A model generated the notes under the pieces. It was not told the origin of the DNA. It saw nothing but the letters and a program-made list of their open reading frames with translations, and made no database searches. From the NCBI GenBank assembly GCA_965208745.1, contig CBDBPN010000004.1:2976001-3040000 (forward strand): a DNA stretch of 64,000 bases, given 5' to 3'. The stretch comes from VXNE01 sp965208745. Its GTDB lineage: Bacteria > Pseudomonadota > Gammaproteobacteria > Pseudomonadales > Azotimanducaceae. The translations under genes and the position numbers were made by a program. Positions 54,326 through 63,223 of the stretch are shown here, piece by piece. Position 1 is the stretch's first letter, and every line of letters starts with the position of its first letter.

Positions 54326-55422
54326 CGCCGCCCCTCGAAGTGCGCGCGCAGGGCGAGCGCGGTCAGCGCGGAGAAGACGACGAGGCTGTTCCCGCCGTAG
54401 CTGATCAACGGCAGCGTCAACCCCTTCGTGGGCAGGGCGCCGGTGTTGACCCCGACGTTGATCGTCACCTGGATGGCGAAGAGGAGCGCCACGCCGTAGG
54501 CGAGGTGGGCGGCGAAGGGACGGTCTTCCCGGACCGCGCGGCCGGCGATGGAGAACAGCCGCAGCACCAGGAACACGAACGCCGCGATGAGGCCGGCCGC
54601 GCCGACGATGCCGAGTTCCTCCGCGACCACCGCAAAGATGAAGTCGTTGTGGGCGTCTGGCAGGTACAGGAGCTTCTGGGTCCCTTCGCCGAGACCCAGT
54701 CCGAACCACTCGGCGCGCCCGAAGGCGATCAGGGCCTGGGTCAACTGGTAGCCGCTGCCAAAGGCCCGGGACCACGGGTCGAGGAAGGAAACGAGCCGTT
54801 CGGCACGGTAGGGCTCGACAAGGGCGAGCGCCGCGAAGGCGACGGCGACGGCGACCGCGACGGCGGCGAAGTGCCGAAGCCGCGCGCCGGCGAGGAAGAG
54901 CAACCCACCGGCCAGCAGGGCGAGCACGACCGCCGTCCCGAAATCCGGCTCGATCAGCACGAGCAGCACCACGACGCCGATCCACCACAGCGGCCGCAGC
55001 AACGGGCCGGCATCGCGTATCGATCGGCCCGCCCGGGCCAGGTGACCCGCCAGGTACACGGTCACCAGGAACTTGGCGACCTCGGAAGGCTGCATGGTGA
55101 AGCCGCCGAGGTCGATCCAGCGCTGGGCGCCCTTGACTTCGTGCCCGACGCCCGGGACGAGGACCAGGGCGCACAGCGCGATCGCCGCGAAGATGCACCA
55201 GCGGTACGACGCTTCCCAGAACCGTAGCGGGACGGACAGGACGACGGCGAACGCCGCCATGGCCCCGAGCACGTAGACCCCATGTTTGGCCAGGTGCAAG
55301 AAGGAACTGGCCGACATCGCGCTCGAGGCGGAGGCCACCATGACGACCCCCGTCGCGAGCAGGCAGAACCACGTCATGAGCAGCGTCATGTCGTGCCGGT
55401 CCGTCACGCCGTACCCCCGCAT
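54322..55422 (-). CDS. ftsW: Peptidoglycan polymerase FtsW (SEDS family)
   Basis: This 366-residue protein, with about ten membrane segments, polymerises lipid II at the septum with FtsI. Conserved motifs: KGAQRWIDLGGFTMQPSE, the catalytic Asp region EPDFGTAVV, HNDFIFAVVAEELG, and the C-terminal PTKGLTLPLISYGG. The ATG at 55422 overlaps the end of murD by 19 bp. Its stop overlaps the murC start by 4 nt, leaving no room for murG. Confidence 0.96.
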   Translation of the reverse strand: MRGYGVTDRHDMTLLMTWFCLLATGVVMVASASSAMSASSFLHLAKHGVYVLGAMAAFAVVLSVPLRFWEASYRWCIFAAIALCALVLVPGVGHEVKGAQRWIDLGGFTMQPSEVAKFLVTVYLAGHLARAGRSIRDAGPLLRPLWWIGVVVLLVLIEPDFGTAVVLALLAGGLLFLAGARLRHFAAVAVAVAVAFAALALVEPYRAERLVSFLDPWSRAFGSGYQLTQALIAFGRAEWFGLGLGEGTQKLLYLPDAHNDFIFAVVAEELGIVGAAGLIAAFVFLVLRLFSIAGRAVREDRPFAAHLAYGVALLFAIQVTINVGVNTGALPTKGLTLPLISYGGNSLVVFSALTALALRAHFEGRR

Positions 55423-56714
55423 CTCGCCACGGCCGCGGCGAACGCTGCGCCGCGGGCCTCGTAGTTCTCGAACATGTCGAGGCTCGCGCACGCCGGGGAG
55501 AGCAGCACGACGTCCCCGTCGCGGGCCCGCCCATGCGCGCGGACGACCGCCTCGTCCATGTCGCTCGCGCGGCTCGTGGGCACGATGCCGGACAGCGTGC
55601 GTTCCAGGCGCTCGGCGTCCTTTCCGAGCAGCACGGCGTGGCGCACGTATGCGGCGGCGGGGGCCCTGAGCGGTTCGAACGAAGCGCCCTTGCCGTCTCC
55701 CCCGGCGATCAGCACGACGCGTCGGCCCGGGCCGCCCGGCGCGAGGCCGAAACCGGCCAGGGCGGCGGCGCAGGCGCTGACGTTGGTGGCCTTGGAGTCG
55801 TCGATGAAGCGCACCGCGCCGATGCGGCCGACGGGCGCGCAGCGGTGGGGCAGGCCGCGGAAGCTGCCGAGAACGTCCCTCGCGTCCACCAGGTTCGCGC
55901 CCGCCACGTGTGCGATCGCGGCGCCGGCCAGGAGGTTGCGCGCGTTGTGCCGTCCGGCCAGGCGGAAGGCTGTCATCGAGTGGGGAGTGCCGTCCAGGAG
56001 AATCTCGTCGTCCGTGAGCCGCCACCGGGGGTCGGCGTTGAGCGCGATCCCCGGCAGGTCGTCCACCGGGCGGGTGTCCGGATCGTCCGCATCGTGGACG
56101 ACCGCGCCGCAGCCGCGGTAGATGCGCCGTTTCGCCCGCACGTACGTGTCGTAGGACGCATAGCGGTCGAGGTGATCGCTGCTGACGTTCAGGACCGAAG
56201 CGACCGTGAACCCGCCCCGGTGGAGCCGTTCGAGCTGGAAGCTCGACAGCTCGAGCACGTAGTGTTCCGCGTCGTCGTCGAGCAGGTCGAGGGCCGGGAC
56301 GCCGAGGTTGCCGCCGGTACGCGTGGCGCCGCCTCCGGCGTCGAGCAGCAGGCCCACGAGCGACGTGACCGTGCTCTTGCCGTTGGTCCCCGTGATGGCC
56401 GTGACCGGCGCCCGCGCTTCGGCCAGGAACAGGTCGATGTCGCCCAGGATATCGAGGCCCGCGCCCAGGGCGCGGAGCAGGAACGGATGCGTCAAGGGGA
56501 TGCCGGGGCTTGCCACGATGCGGTCGAAGTCGCGGTAGTCGAGCGCGTCCGGTCGCACGAGGGGGACAGCGCCGCTCGTGACCGGACCGATGTCGGCGAA
56601 AGGCGGATCCGCGCGCGTGTCGCAGGCCGTCACGGGGCACCGGCCGTGCAGGAACTCGACGCAGGACCGCCCCGTGAGGCCGAGGCCGAAGACGAGCGTG
56701 CGTGGTCCGTTCAT
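55404..56714 (-). CDS. murD: UDP-N-acetylmuramoylalanine-D-glutamate ligase MurD
   Basis: This 436-residue ligase adds D-Glu to UDP-MurNAc-L-Ala. The N-terminal LVFGLGLTGRSC, ATP loop TGTNGKSTVTSL, ELSSFQLE metal site, NVSSDHLDRY and the C-terminal DDSKATN and GGDGKG motifs are present. The ATG at 56714 overlaps the mraY stop by 4 nt. Confidence 0.96.
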   Translation of the reverse strand: MNGPRTLVFGLGLTGRSCVEFLHGRCPVTACDTRADPPFADIGPVTSGAVPLVRPDALDYRDFDRIVASPGIPLTHPFLLRALGAGLDILGDIDLFLAEARAPVTAITGTNGKSTVTSLVGLLLDAGGGATRTGGNLGVPALDLLDDDAEHYVLELSSFQLERLHRGGFTVASVLNVSSDHLDRYASYDTYVRAKRRIYRGCGAVVHDADDPDTRPVDDLPGIALNADPRWRLTDDEILLDGTPHSMTAFRLAGRHNARNLLAGAAIAHVAGANLVDARDVLGSFRGLPHRCAPVGRIGAVRFIDDSKATNVSACAAALAGFGLAPGGPGRRVVLIAGGDGKGASFEPLRAPAAAYVRHAVLLGKDAERLERTLSGIVPTSRASDMDEAVVRAHGRARDGDVVLLSPACASLDMFENYEARGAAFAAAVARCGGTA

Positions 56715-57793
56715 CGGAGCTTGAGCGTCGACAGGCCGACGATGACGAGGATCAGCGTGATGATCCAGAAGCGCACGATCACCCGGGGTTCGGGCCAACC
56801 CTTGAGTTCGAAGTGGTGGTGGATGGGCGCCATGCGGAACATGCGCCGGCCGGTCGCCTTGAAACTGGCGACCTGCAGGATCACCGATGCGATCTCGAGG
56901 ACGAACAGGCCCCCCATGATGAGCAGCACGATCTCGTGGCGGACGATCGAAGCGACCAGCCCGAGCGCGGCGCCGAGCGCGAGCGCGCCGACATCGCCCA
57001 TGATCACCTGCGCCGGGTACGCGTTGAACCACAGGAAGCCGAGCCCCGCCCCGATCATGGCCCCGCAGAAGATGGCGAGTTCGCCGGATCCCGCCACGTA
57101 CGGGATCTGCAGGTAGTTCGCGAACTCGACGTGACCGACCAGGTAGGCGATGAAGCCAAGCGCGGCGCTCACCATGACGGTTGGGAGGATGGCGAGTCCG
57201 TCGAGACCGTCCGTCAGGTTCACGGCGTTGCTCATGCCGACGATCATGAGCCAGGTGAGAATCACCGACCCGATGCCGAGCGGCACGGCGACTTCCTTGA
57301 AGAACGGGACGAAGAGACTCGTCTCGGCCGGGGTCGTGGCGCCCTGGTAGAGGGCGGCGGCGGCGGCGAGCCCCGCCAGGGACTGCCACAGGAACTTCCA
57401 CCGCGCGGCGAGGCCCCGCGAGTTGCGCGCCGAAACCTTGAGGTAGTCGTCGTACCAGCCGATGACACCGAAGGCCAGGGTCACCGCCAGCGCCATCCAG
57501 ACGTACCGGTTTTCGAGTTCGCCCCAGAGCAGCGTGGTGACGGCGATGGTGACCAGGATCATGGCGCCCCCCATGGTGGGGGTGCCGGACTTGGCGAGAT
57601 GCGTTTCCGGGCCATCGTTGCGCACGGGCTGGCCGATCTGGTAGTGGGACAGCTTGCGGATCATGACCGGACCGATGACGAGGGACATCGCGAGCGCCGT
57701 CAGCGCGCTCACCATCGTCCGGAAGGTGAGGTAGCCGAACACGCCGAAGCCGCTAACGTGTTGGGCCAGGTACTCGGTCAGCCAGAGCAGCAT
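56711..57793 (-). CDS. mraY: Phospho-MurNAc-pentapeptide transferase MraY
   Basis: This 360-residue, ten-segment membrane enzyme makes lipid I from undecaprenyl phosphate. Catalytic motifs: SGTPTMGG, GWYDDYLK (the two Asp of the active site), NLTDGLDGLA, and the HHH motif APIHHHFELKGW. The start ATG shares one base with the murE stop (TGATG), so murF, normally between murE and mraY, is absent here. Confidence 0.97.
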   Translation of the reverse strand: MLLWLTEYLAQHVSGFGVFGYLTFRTMVSALTALAMSLVIGPVMIRKLSHYQIGQPVRNDGPETHLAKSGTPTMGGAMILVTIAVTTLLWGELENRYVWMALAVTLAFGVIGWYDDYLKVSARNSRGLAARWKFLWQSLAGLAAAAALYQGATTPAETSLFVPFFKEVAVPLGIGSVILTWLMIVGMSNAVNLTDGLDGLAILPTVMVSAALGFIAYLVGHVEFANYLQIPYVAGSGELAIFCGAMIGAGLGFLWFNAYPAQVIMGDVGALALGAALGLVASIVRHEIVLLIMGGLFVLEIASVILQVASFKATGRRMFRMAPIHHHFELKGWPEPRVIVRFWIITLILVIVGLSTLKLR

Positions 57794-59241
57794 CAGGCCC
57801 GTCCCCCGGGGACGGCGAAACGGTGCGCCAGTGCCTTCCGCGCCGTCTCGACGTCGCTGTACGGGATGCGGCGGCCGGCGACCTCCTGGTAGTCCTCGTG
57901 GCCCTTGCCGGCGATGAGCACGACGTCGCCCGCGCCGCTGCGCTCGATCGCGAGCCCCACGGCCCGGGCGCGGTCGATCTCGACGGTCACGTCCCCGGGC
58001 CGGCCGAAGCCTTGCAGCGTGTCCTCGATGATGGCGGCCGGACCTTCGCCACGGGGGTTGTCGGAGGTCAGCAGGACGGTATCCGCCCCCGCCTCGGCGG
58101 CGGCGGCCATCAGCGGACGCTTGCCGCGGTCGCGGTCTCCTCCGCACCCGAAGACGCAGGTCAGCGTGCCCGTCAGGTGACGCCGCGCGGCGACCAGCGC
58201 CGCGCCGAGCGCGTCGGGCGTGTGGGCATAGTCCACGATGACGGTCGGGGCGTCGGGACCGGGCGCGCCAACGCGCTCCATGCGTCCCGGCGCCGCGGGC
58301 GCCGAGGCCATCCGCGCCACGACGTCGTCGATCGTCTCGCCGAGCAGGCAGGCGGCGGAGAGCGCGGCGGCGGCGTTGCGCACCGAGAAGTCGCCGAACA
58401 GCGGGAGCCGGAACGGGGCGCTTCCCCAGGGAGAACGCCATCGGCCCTCGATCCCGTCGGCGCGCCAGGCCACGTCGGACCAGGACACGTCGGCTTCCGA
58501 AGCCGTCCCGTAGGTTACGGTCTTGACGGCGGACTCCCGTACGAGGTCGCGGCCGAGCGGATCGTCCACGTTGATGACCGCCGCGCTCAGCGAGGCGGTC
58601 TCGAACAGCTTGCGCTTGGCCTTCGCGTAGCGCTCCATCGTGCCGTGGTAGTCGAGGTGATCGCGGGTCAGGTTGGAGAACACCGCGATGTCGAAGCGCA
58701 CGTCCGCCACGCGTCCCTGGTCCAGGGCATGGGAACTCGCCTCCATTGCGACGCGCGTCAGCCCGCCGTCCAGCAGGCGTCGCAGCCGCCCCTGCAGGAC
58801 GACGGGATCCTCCGTCGTGAGCGTGGTCGGGCACAGGTGCGGCGGCACACCCCAGCCCAACGTTCCCACGAAGCCGGTGTCGTCGAGCGTCGCGGCGCTA
58901 AGCCACGCGATCGAGGTCTTGCCGTTCGTCCCGGTCACCCCGATGCAGGTGAGCCGGGCGCTCGGATCGTCGTGGAAGCGGGCGGCGATGGCGCCGAGTC
59001 GTGTCCGCAGATCCGGCAACACGACGTTGGGCACGTCGGCCTGGACCGGTCTCTCCGAGCAGACGGCTGCCGCGCCGCTGGCCACGGCAAGGGGGACGTG
59101 GTCGTGCGCGTCGTGCAGCGTGCCGGCGCGCGCGAGGAAAAGGTCTCCCGGCGCCACGCGGCGGGAGTCGACGGCAAGGCCGGTCACGATGGTGTCGCCG
59201 CCGGCGCCGCACAGTTCCCGGAGGGGCTTGCCCGGGGTCAT
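57793..59241 (-). CDS. murE: UDP-MurNAc-tripeptide synthetase MurE (meso-DAP type)
   Basis: This 482-residue ligase adds the third amino acid. The ATP loop is TGTNGKTSIAWL, the carbamylated-Lys region is YAKAKRKLF, and the specificity motif is SDNPRGE; DNPR marks meso-diaminopimelate-adding enzymes. The C-terminal KGHEDYQEV is conserved. The ATG at 59241 overlaps the ftsI stop by 4 nt. It is not fused to murF. Confidence 0.96.
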   Translation of the reverse strand: MTPGKPLRELCGAGGDTIVTGLAVDSRRVAPGDLFLARAGTLHDAHDHVPLAVASGAAAVCSERPVQADVPNVVLPDLRTRLGAIAARFHDDPSARLTCIGVTGTNGKTSIAWLSAATLDDTGFVGTLGWGVPPHLCPTTLTTEDPVVLQGRLRRLLDGGLTRVAMEASSHALDQGRVADVRFDIAVFSNLTRDHLDYHGTMERYAKAKRKLFETASLSAAVINVDDPLGRDLVRESAVKTVTYGTASEADVSWSDVAWRADGIEGRWRSPWGSAPFRLPLFGDFSVRNAAAALSAACLLGETIDDVVARMASAPAAPGRMERVGAPGPDAPTVIVDYAHTPDALGAALVAARRHLTGTLTCVFGCGGDRDRGKRPLMAAAAEAGADTVLLTSDNPRGEGPAAIIEDTLQGFGRPGDVTVEIDRARAVGLAIERSGAGDVVLIAGKGHEDYQEVAGRRIPYSDVETARKALAHRFAVPGGRA

Positions 59242-60962
59242 GCGAGCACCACGGCAGCGGCCGCGGGGCCGTTCTCCGGTTCGGACGCGTCGCGCGGCGT
59301 TACGGCTTCCGCGACGGCGGGCGACTCCTCCGGGGCGACGCCCAGGATGCGTAATGCGCGAGCCACGACGCGGGAGAAGACCGGGGCCGCGACACTCCCG
59401 CCGCCGATCAAGCCGGCCGTCGGCTCGTCGATGACGACGACCACGACGATCCGGGGCGCATGCGCGGGGGCGTAGCCCGCGAACAGCGCCACGTGTCGCG
59501 AATCGTCGTAGCCGACCGGGGACACCTTCCGCGTCGTGCCGGTCTTGCCCACGACCCGATAGCCGGCGACGCGCGCGAGCGGGGCCGTGCCCTCGGGGCT
59601 CGCGACCCGCTCCATCATGCGCGAGACGTCGCGTACGTCCCGCGCGTCGAAGACGCGCTCACTGGCGGGCGCGGCTGCGTCGCGGATGACGCTGACCGGG
59701 CGGCGCACGCCGCCGGTGGCCAGGGTCAGGTACGTGCGGGCGAGCTGCAGGGGCGTGACGGTCAGGCCGTAGCCGAACGCCAGCGTAGCGCGCCCGATGT
59801 CCTTGTCCAGGTCGCGCGACGTGAACACGCCGACGGTCTCCCCGGGCAGGTGCGTGCCGGGGACTTCCCCGAGCCCGGCGCGCGCGACGACGTCGAATAT
59901 CGCGTGCTCCGGCAGATCCAGCGCAACCTGCGTGATCCCGACCTGGCTGGACTTCGCCAGCACCTCGGCGAGGGTGAGGCGCCCGCGGTTGCTCGGGTCC
60001 TCGATGAGCTTGCTCCCGACGCGGATGTAGCCGGGCGTGGTGTCCACCGGGGTGTCCGGGAAGTAGCGGCCGCTCTCGAGCGCGGCAAGGACGGACAGGG
60101 GCTTGATGGTGGAGCCCGGCTCGTAGGTGTCGGTGACGGCGCGATTGCGCATGCCCGGGGAGCCGCGGTCGACGGGGTTGTTCGGGTTGTACGACGGTTG
60201 GTTGGCCATCGCCAGCACCTCGCCGGTGCCAACGTCCAGCATCACCAGGGCGCCGGACTTCGCCCGGTTGTGCTCGACGGCCGACTTGAGTTCGCTGTAC
60301 GCGAAGAACTGCAGCCTGAGATCGAGGCTCAGCATCACGTCCTTCCCGAACTCCGGGGCGCGCAGATAGGCCAGGTCCTTCACCGAACGCCCGTTCCGGT
60401 CGCGCAGCACGCGTTTCTCCCCGGGCCTGCCACGGAGGAAGGCGTCGAGGACCAGTTCGATCCCTTCCTGGCCGGCGTCGTCGATGTTGGTCATGCCCAC
60501 CACGTGCGCGGTCGTCTCCGCGGCGGGGTAGAACCGACGATACTCGCGCCGGAAGCGTACGCCGGGGATATCGAGGGCACGCACGCGCTCGGCGGTCGCC
60601 GGGTCGACGTGCCGCCTCAGATAGGCGAAGCGGCTGTCGGCGTTGCGTTCGAGGAGTCGCGACATGCGACCGACGGGGAGTCCCAGCGCCGTGGCGAGGT
60701 CGGGATGGCGGCCACCGGGTATCGGCGTGCGGCCGGGGTCGGTCCAAACCGAGTAGACGGGTGTGCTCACGGCGAGCGGTTCGCCGTGGCGATCGTAGAT
60801 GATGCCCCGGTGCACGGGAATGGGGACGACGCGCACGGCGCGGGCCTCGCCCTGTTTCTGCAGGAAGTCACGCTCGGTGACGGCCAGGTGCCCGACCCTC
60901 GCGATGAGTGCCGCGGCGCCCGCCACGAACAGGCCCGCCAGCAGGTGATGACGCCAGCTCAC
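59238..60962 (-). CDS. ftsI: Peptidoglycan D,D-transpeptidase FtsI (PBP3)
   Basis: This 574-residue class B penicillin-binding protein crosslinks septal wall. It has a short cytosolic tail, one membrane segment (LLAGLFVAGAAALIARV), a pedestal domain (RGIIYDRHGEPLA) and the transpeptidase domain. The SxxK motif is in EPGSTIKPL, the SxN motif reads KSSQVG with Gln for the usual Asn, and KTG is in VGKTGTTRKV. The GTG start at 60962 overlaps the ftsL stop by 4 nt. Confidence 0.95.
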   Translation of the reverse strand: MSWRHHLLAGLFVAGAAALIARVGHLAVTERDFLQKQGEARAVRVVPIPVHRGIIYDRHGEPLAVSTPVYSVWTDPGRTPIPGGRHPDLATALGLPVGRMSRLLERNADSRFAYLRRHVDPATAERVRALDIPGVRFRREYRRFYPAAETTAHVVGMTNIDDAGQEGIELVLDAFLRGRPGEKRVLRDRNGRSVKDLAYLRAPEFGKDVMLSLDLRLQFFAYSELKSAVEHNRAKSGALVMLDVGTGEVLAMANQPSYNPNNPVDRGSPGMRNRAVTDTYEPGSTIKPLSVLAALESGRYFPDTPVDTTPGYIRVGSKLIEDPSNRGRLTLAEVLAKSSQVGITQVALDLPEHAIFDVVARAGLGEVPGTHLPGETVGVFTSRDLDKDIGRATLAFGYGLTVTPLQLARTYLTLATGGVRRPVSVIRDAAAPASERVFDARDVRDVSRMMERVASPEGTAPLARVAGYRVVGKTGTTRKVSPVGYDDSRHVALFAGYAPAHAPRIVVVVVIDEPTAGLIGGGSVAAPVFSRVVARALRILGVAPEESPAVAEAVTPRDASEPENGPAAAAVVLA

Positions 60963-61246
60963 CGCCGCACCACCGCGGTCACGTCCTCGGGAAAGCGCAT
61001 CGACAGGCGGGCGCGGGCCATCTCCCCGACATGCCGATAGCTCGCCAGCGTGCCCCGTTCGAGGAGCAGCCGGCTGTACTCCGCGAGCAAGGCGTCGCGC
61101 TCCTGCTGCATTTCGGTCAGTCGGATGAAGCAACCGCGCATTTCCTGGGCGTGCGAGGCCACCTGGATGCCGGACGCGGCGGCGCCGGCGCAGACGGCGA
61201 AGACCAGGCCCCAGCGGCGCAGGACGGTCGCGAGCCCGCCGGTCAT
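60959..61246 (-). CDS. ftsL: Cell division protein FtsL
   Basis: This 95-residue bitopic protein has one membrane segment (about 10-30, WGLVFAVCAGAAASGIQVAS) and a periplasmic coiled coil (IRLTEMQQERDALLAEYSRLLLE). With FtsB and FtsQ it triggers FtsWI. The first half is poorly conserved, as usual for FtsL; identification rests on position between rsmH and ftsI, size and topology. The start overlaps the rsmH stop by 4 nt. Confidence 0.9.
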   Translation of the reverse strand: MTGGLATVLRRWGLVFAVCAGAAASGIQVASHAQEMRGCFIRLTEMQQERDALLAEYSRLLLERGTLASYRHVGEMARARLSMRFPEDVTAVVRR

Positions 61247-62163
61247 GAACCCGTGCCCCCGGTCTTCTCCACGACCTGCAGCATTGCGCTGCGGGCACGG
61301 GGGTTGGCCGCGACCTCGGCGGCGGAGGGTCGGACCCGCCGGACGATCATGCGGGCGCTGGTGCGCGCCCTGTCGCGGGTGGGCAGGCGGCGGGGCAGGG
61401 GCTCGCCCTGGCTCCAGCCACGGAAGCGTTGGCGCACCATGCGGTGCTCGAGACTGTGGAAGGTGATGACGGCGAGACGCCCGCCGGGAGCCAGGGCGGC
61501 AAAGGCGGCGTCCAGACCGGCATCGAGTTCATCGAGTTCGTCGTTGACATGGATGCGGACCGCCTGGAAGACGCGGGTCGCCGGATGGGCGCCGTCGCGC
61601 GCCCCCGGTCGCACCGCGTCGACGGCGGCCGCCAGGTCCCGGGTCCGCTCGAGCGGTCGCCGCGCGATCACCGCTCGGGCGATGCGCCGCGCCTCCGGCT
61701 CCTCGCCGTAGCGTTGGAAGACCTCGGCGAGCTCGGACTCGTCGGCCGAGTTCAGCCACTGCGCGGCGGTGACTCCCTGCTTGCGGTCCATGCGCATGTC
61801 GAGGGGGCCGTCCCGGAGGAAGCTGAAGCCGCGTTCGGGGCTGTCGAGTTGGCGGGAAGAGACGCCGATGTCCATGATGACGCCGTTCAGGGGCGGCAGC
61901 CGTTCGTCCCGCGTGATCTCGCCGATGCGGGAGAACGGGGCGTGGCGAACGCGGACCCTGGGGTCCCGTGCGGCCAGTGCGCGGGCGTCCGCGACCGCGT
62001 CTTCGTCGCGGTCCAGCACCAGCAGGCGCGCGGCGGCTTCGAGGTGCTCGAGCAACCGTCGGCTGTGCCCGCCGTTTCCGTAGGTGACATCAGCGAACAC
62101 CCCGTCGCGCGCTCCCGCCACGGCTGCCACCGTTTCCTCCAGCAACACCGGGACGTGACGCAT
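61243..62163 (-). CDS. rsmH: 16S rRNA m4C1402 methyltransferase RsmH
   Basis: This 306-residue enzyme N4-methylates C1402 of 16S rRNA. It starts HVPVLLEETV, has the SAM motif FADVTYGNGGHSR (usual Gly-rich loop with Tyr for Leu), DIGVSSRQLDSPERGFSF, the RIHVNDEL motif and the C-terminal FHSLEHRMV. Together with RsmI, encoded at the right edge and acting on the same nucleotide, both C1402 enzymes flank mraZ and rnpB. It begins 47 bp past mraZ. Confidence 0.96.
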   Translation of the reverse strand: MRHVPVLLEETVAAVAGARDGVFADVTYGNGGHSRRLLEHLEAAARLLVLDRDEDAVADARALAARDPRVRVRHAPFSRIGEITRDERLPPLNGVIMDIGVSSRQLDSPERGFSFLRDGPLDMRMDRKQGVTAAQWLNSADESELAEVFQRYGEEPEARRIARAVIARRPLERTRDLAAAVDAVRPGARDGAHPATRVFQAVRIHVNDELDELDAGLDAAFAALAPGGRLAVITFHSLEHRMVRQRFRGWSQGEPLPRRLPTRDRARTSARMIVRRVRPSAAEVAANPRARSAMLQVVEKTGGTGS

Positions 62164-62210
62164 GCGTGCTCGGTTCTCGCGGGCCGGTCCGTGGGCTCAC
62201 GGTGCCGACC

Positions 62211-62669
62211 CTAGATCGACAGGCCCTCGATGTCGCCGACCTGCTCCAGAGCGGTCTCCAGGTCCTTGCCGAGCCAGTTCTCCATCCGCTCCTGCCAATT
62301 GCCCTCGCTCCAGATTTCGATCTTGTTGCCCTGGCCGACCACGACCAGCTTCCGCTCGAGCCCCGCGTGTTCCCGCAGCATCTGAGGCAGCAGCACGCGC
62401 CCGTTGGCGTCGAGTTCCATGTCCGTCGCGTGGCCTATCAGCAGCCGTTGCAGAAGGCGCACCGGCCCGCGGATGTTCGACATCTGCTGAAGGCGGGCCT
62501 GGAGCGCCTCCCAGTCTGGCAGGGCATACATCAGCAGGCTGGGGTCCCTGGAGTCGATGGTCGTGACCAGGCGGCCCGCCGAACGGGCGCGGATAGCCTC
62601 GCGATGGCGCGCGGGGAGGGCCATCCGCCCCTTGGCGTCGAGCGTCACGCTGTTGATGCCGCGGAACAT
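62211..62669 (-). CDS. mraZ: Transcriptional regulator MraZ
   Basis: This 152-residue protein has two AbrB-like DNA-binding repeats, each with the DxxxR pattern: LDAKGRMALPARHR near the N-terminus and LDANGRVLLPQMLR in the middle. MraZ forms a ring and represses the dcw promoter by binding TGGG repeats. Three such repeats lie 55-79 bp upstream, over the predicted start of transcription. The ATG at 62669 follows GAGGTGA closely. Confidence 0.96.
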   Translation of the reverse strand: MFRGINSVTLDAKGRMALPARHREAIRARSAGRLVTTIDSRDPSLLMYALPDWEALQARLQQMSNIRGPVRLLQRLLIGHATDMELDANGRVLLPQMLREHAGLERKLVVVGQGNKIEIWSEGNWQERMENWLGKDLETALEQVGDIEGLSI

Positions 62670-62723
62670 TCACCTCGACCAGAGGGGGGGATGGCGTGGG
62701 ATTGCCACGATCTGACAACTTCA

Positions 62724-62748
62724 CCCACATCTACCCACTATTTCCCAC
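62724..62748 (-). promoter_or_regulatory. MraZ operator: three GTGGG boxes at 10-bp spacing
   Basis: On the minus strand GTGGG occurs three times with exactly 5 bp between boxes (62744-62748, 62734-62738, 62724-62728). MraZ boxes in other bacteria are TGGGN repeats spaced by 5 bp, so this is the autoregulatory site of the dcw cluster. It begins about 8 bp downstream of the -10 box, over the predicted transcription start. Confidence 0.93.
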
Positions 62749-62756
62749 TTGCGGCT

Positions 62757-62784
62757 ACTATAGAAGCGCCGTGGAGGGTGTCAA
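62757..62784 (-). promoter_or_regulatory. Strong sigma70 promoter of the mraZ-dcw cluster
   Basis: On the minus strand TTGACA (62779-62784) and TATAGT (62757-62762) are separated by 16 bp. Transcription should start near 62750, inside the MraZ boxes. This is the best promoter match in the window. Confidence 0.88.
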
Positions 62785-62849
62785 CCGGTTTTTCCCGGCG
62801 TTTTTCGGGGCGGAGGGTGCCTTGACGCCAACGCGGACGCTCAGGAACG

Positions 62850-63223
<374 letters not shown>

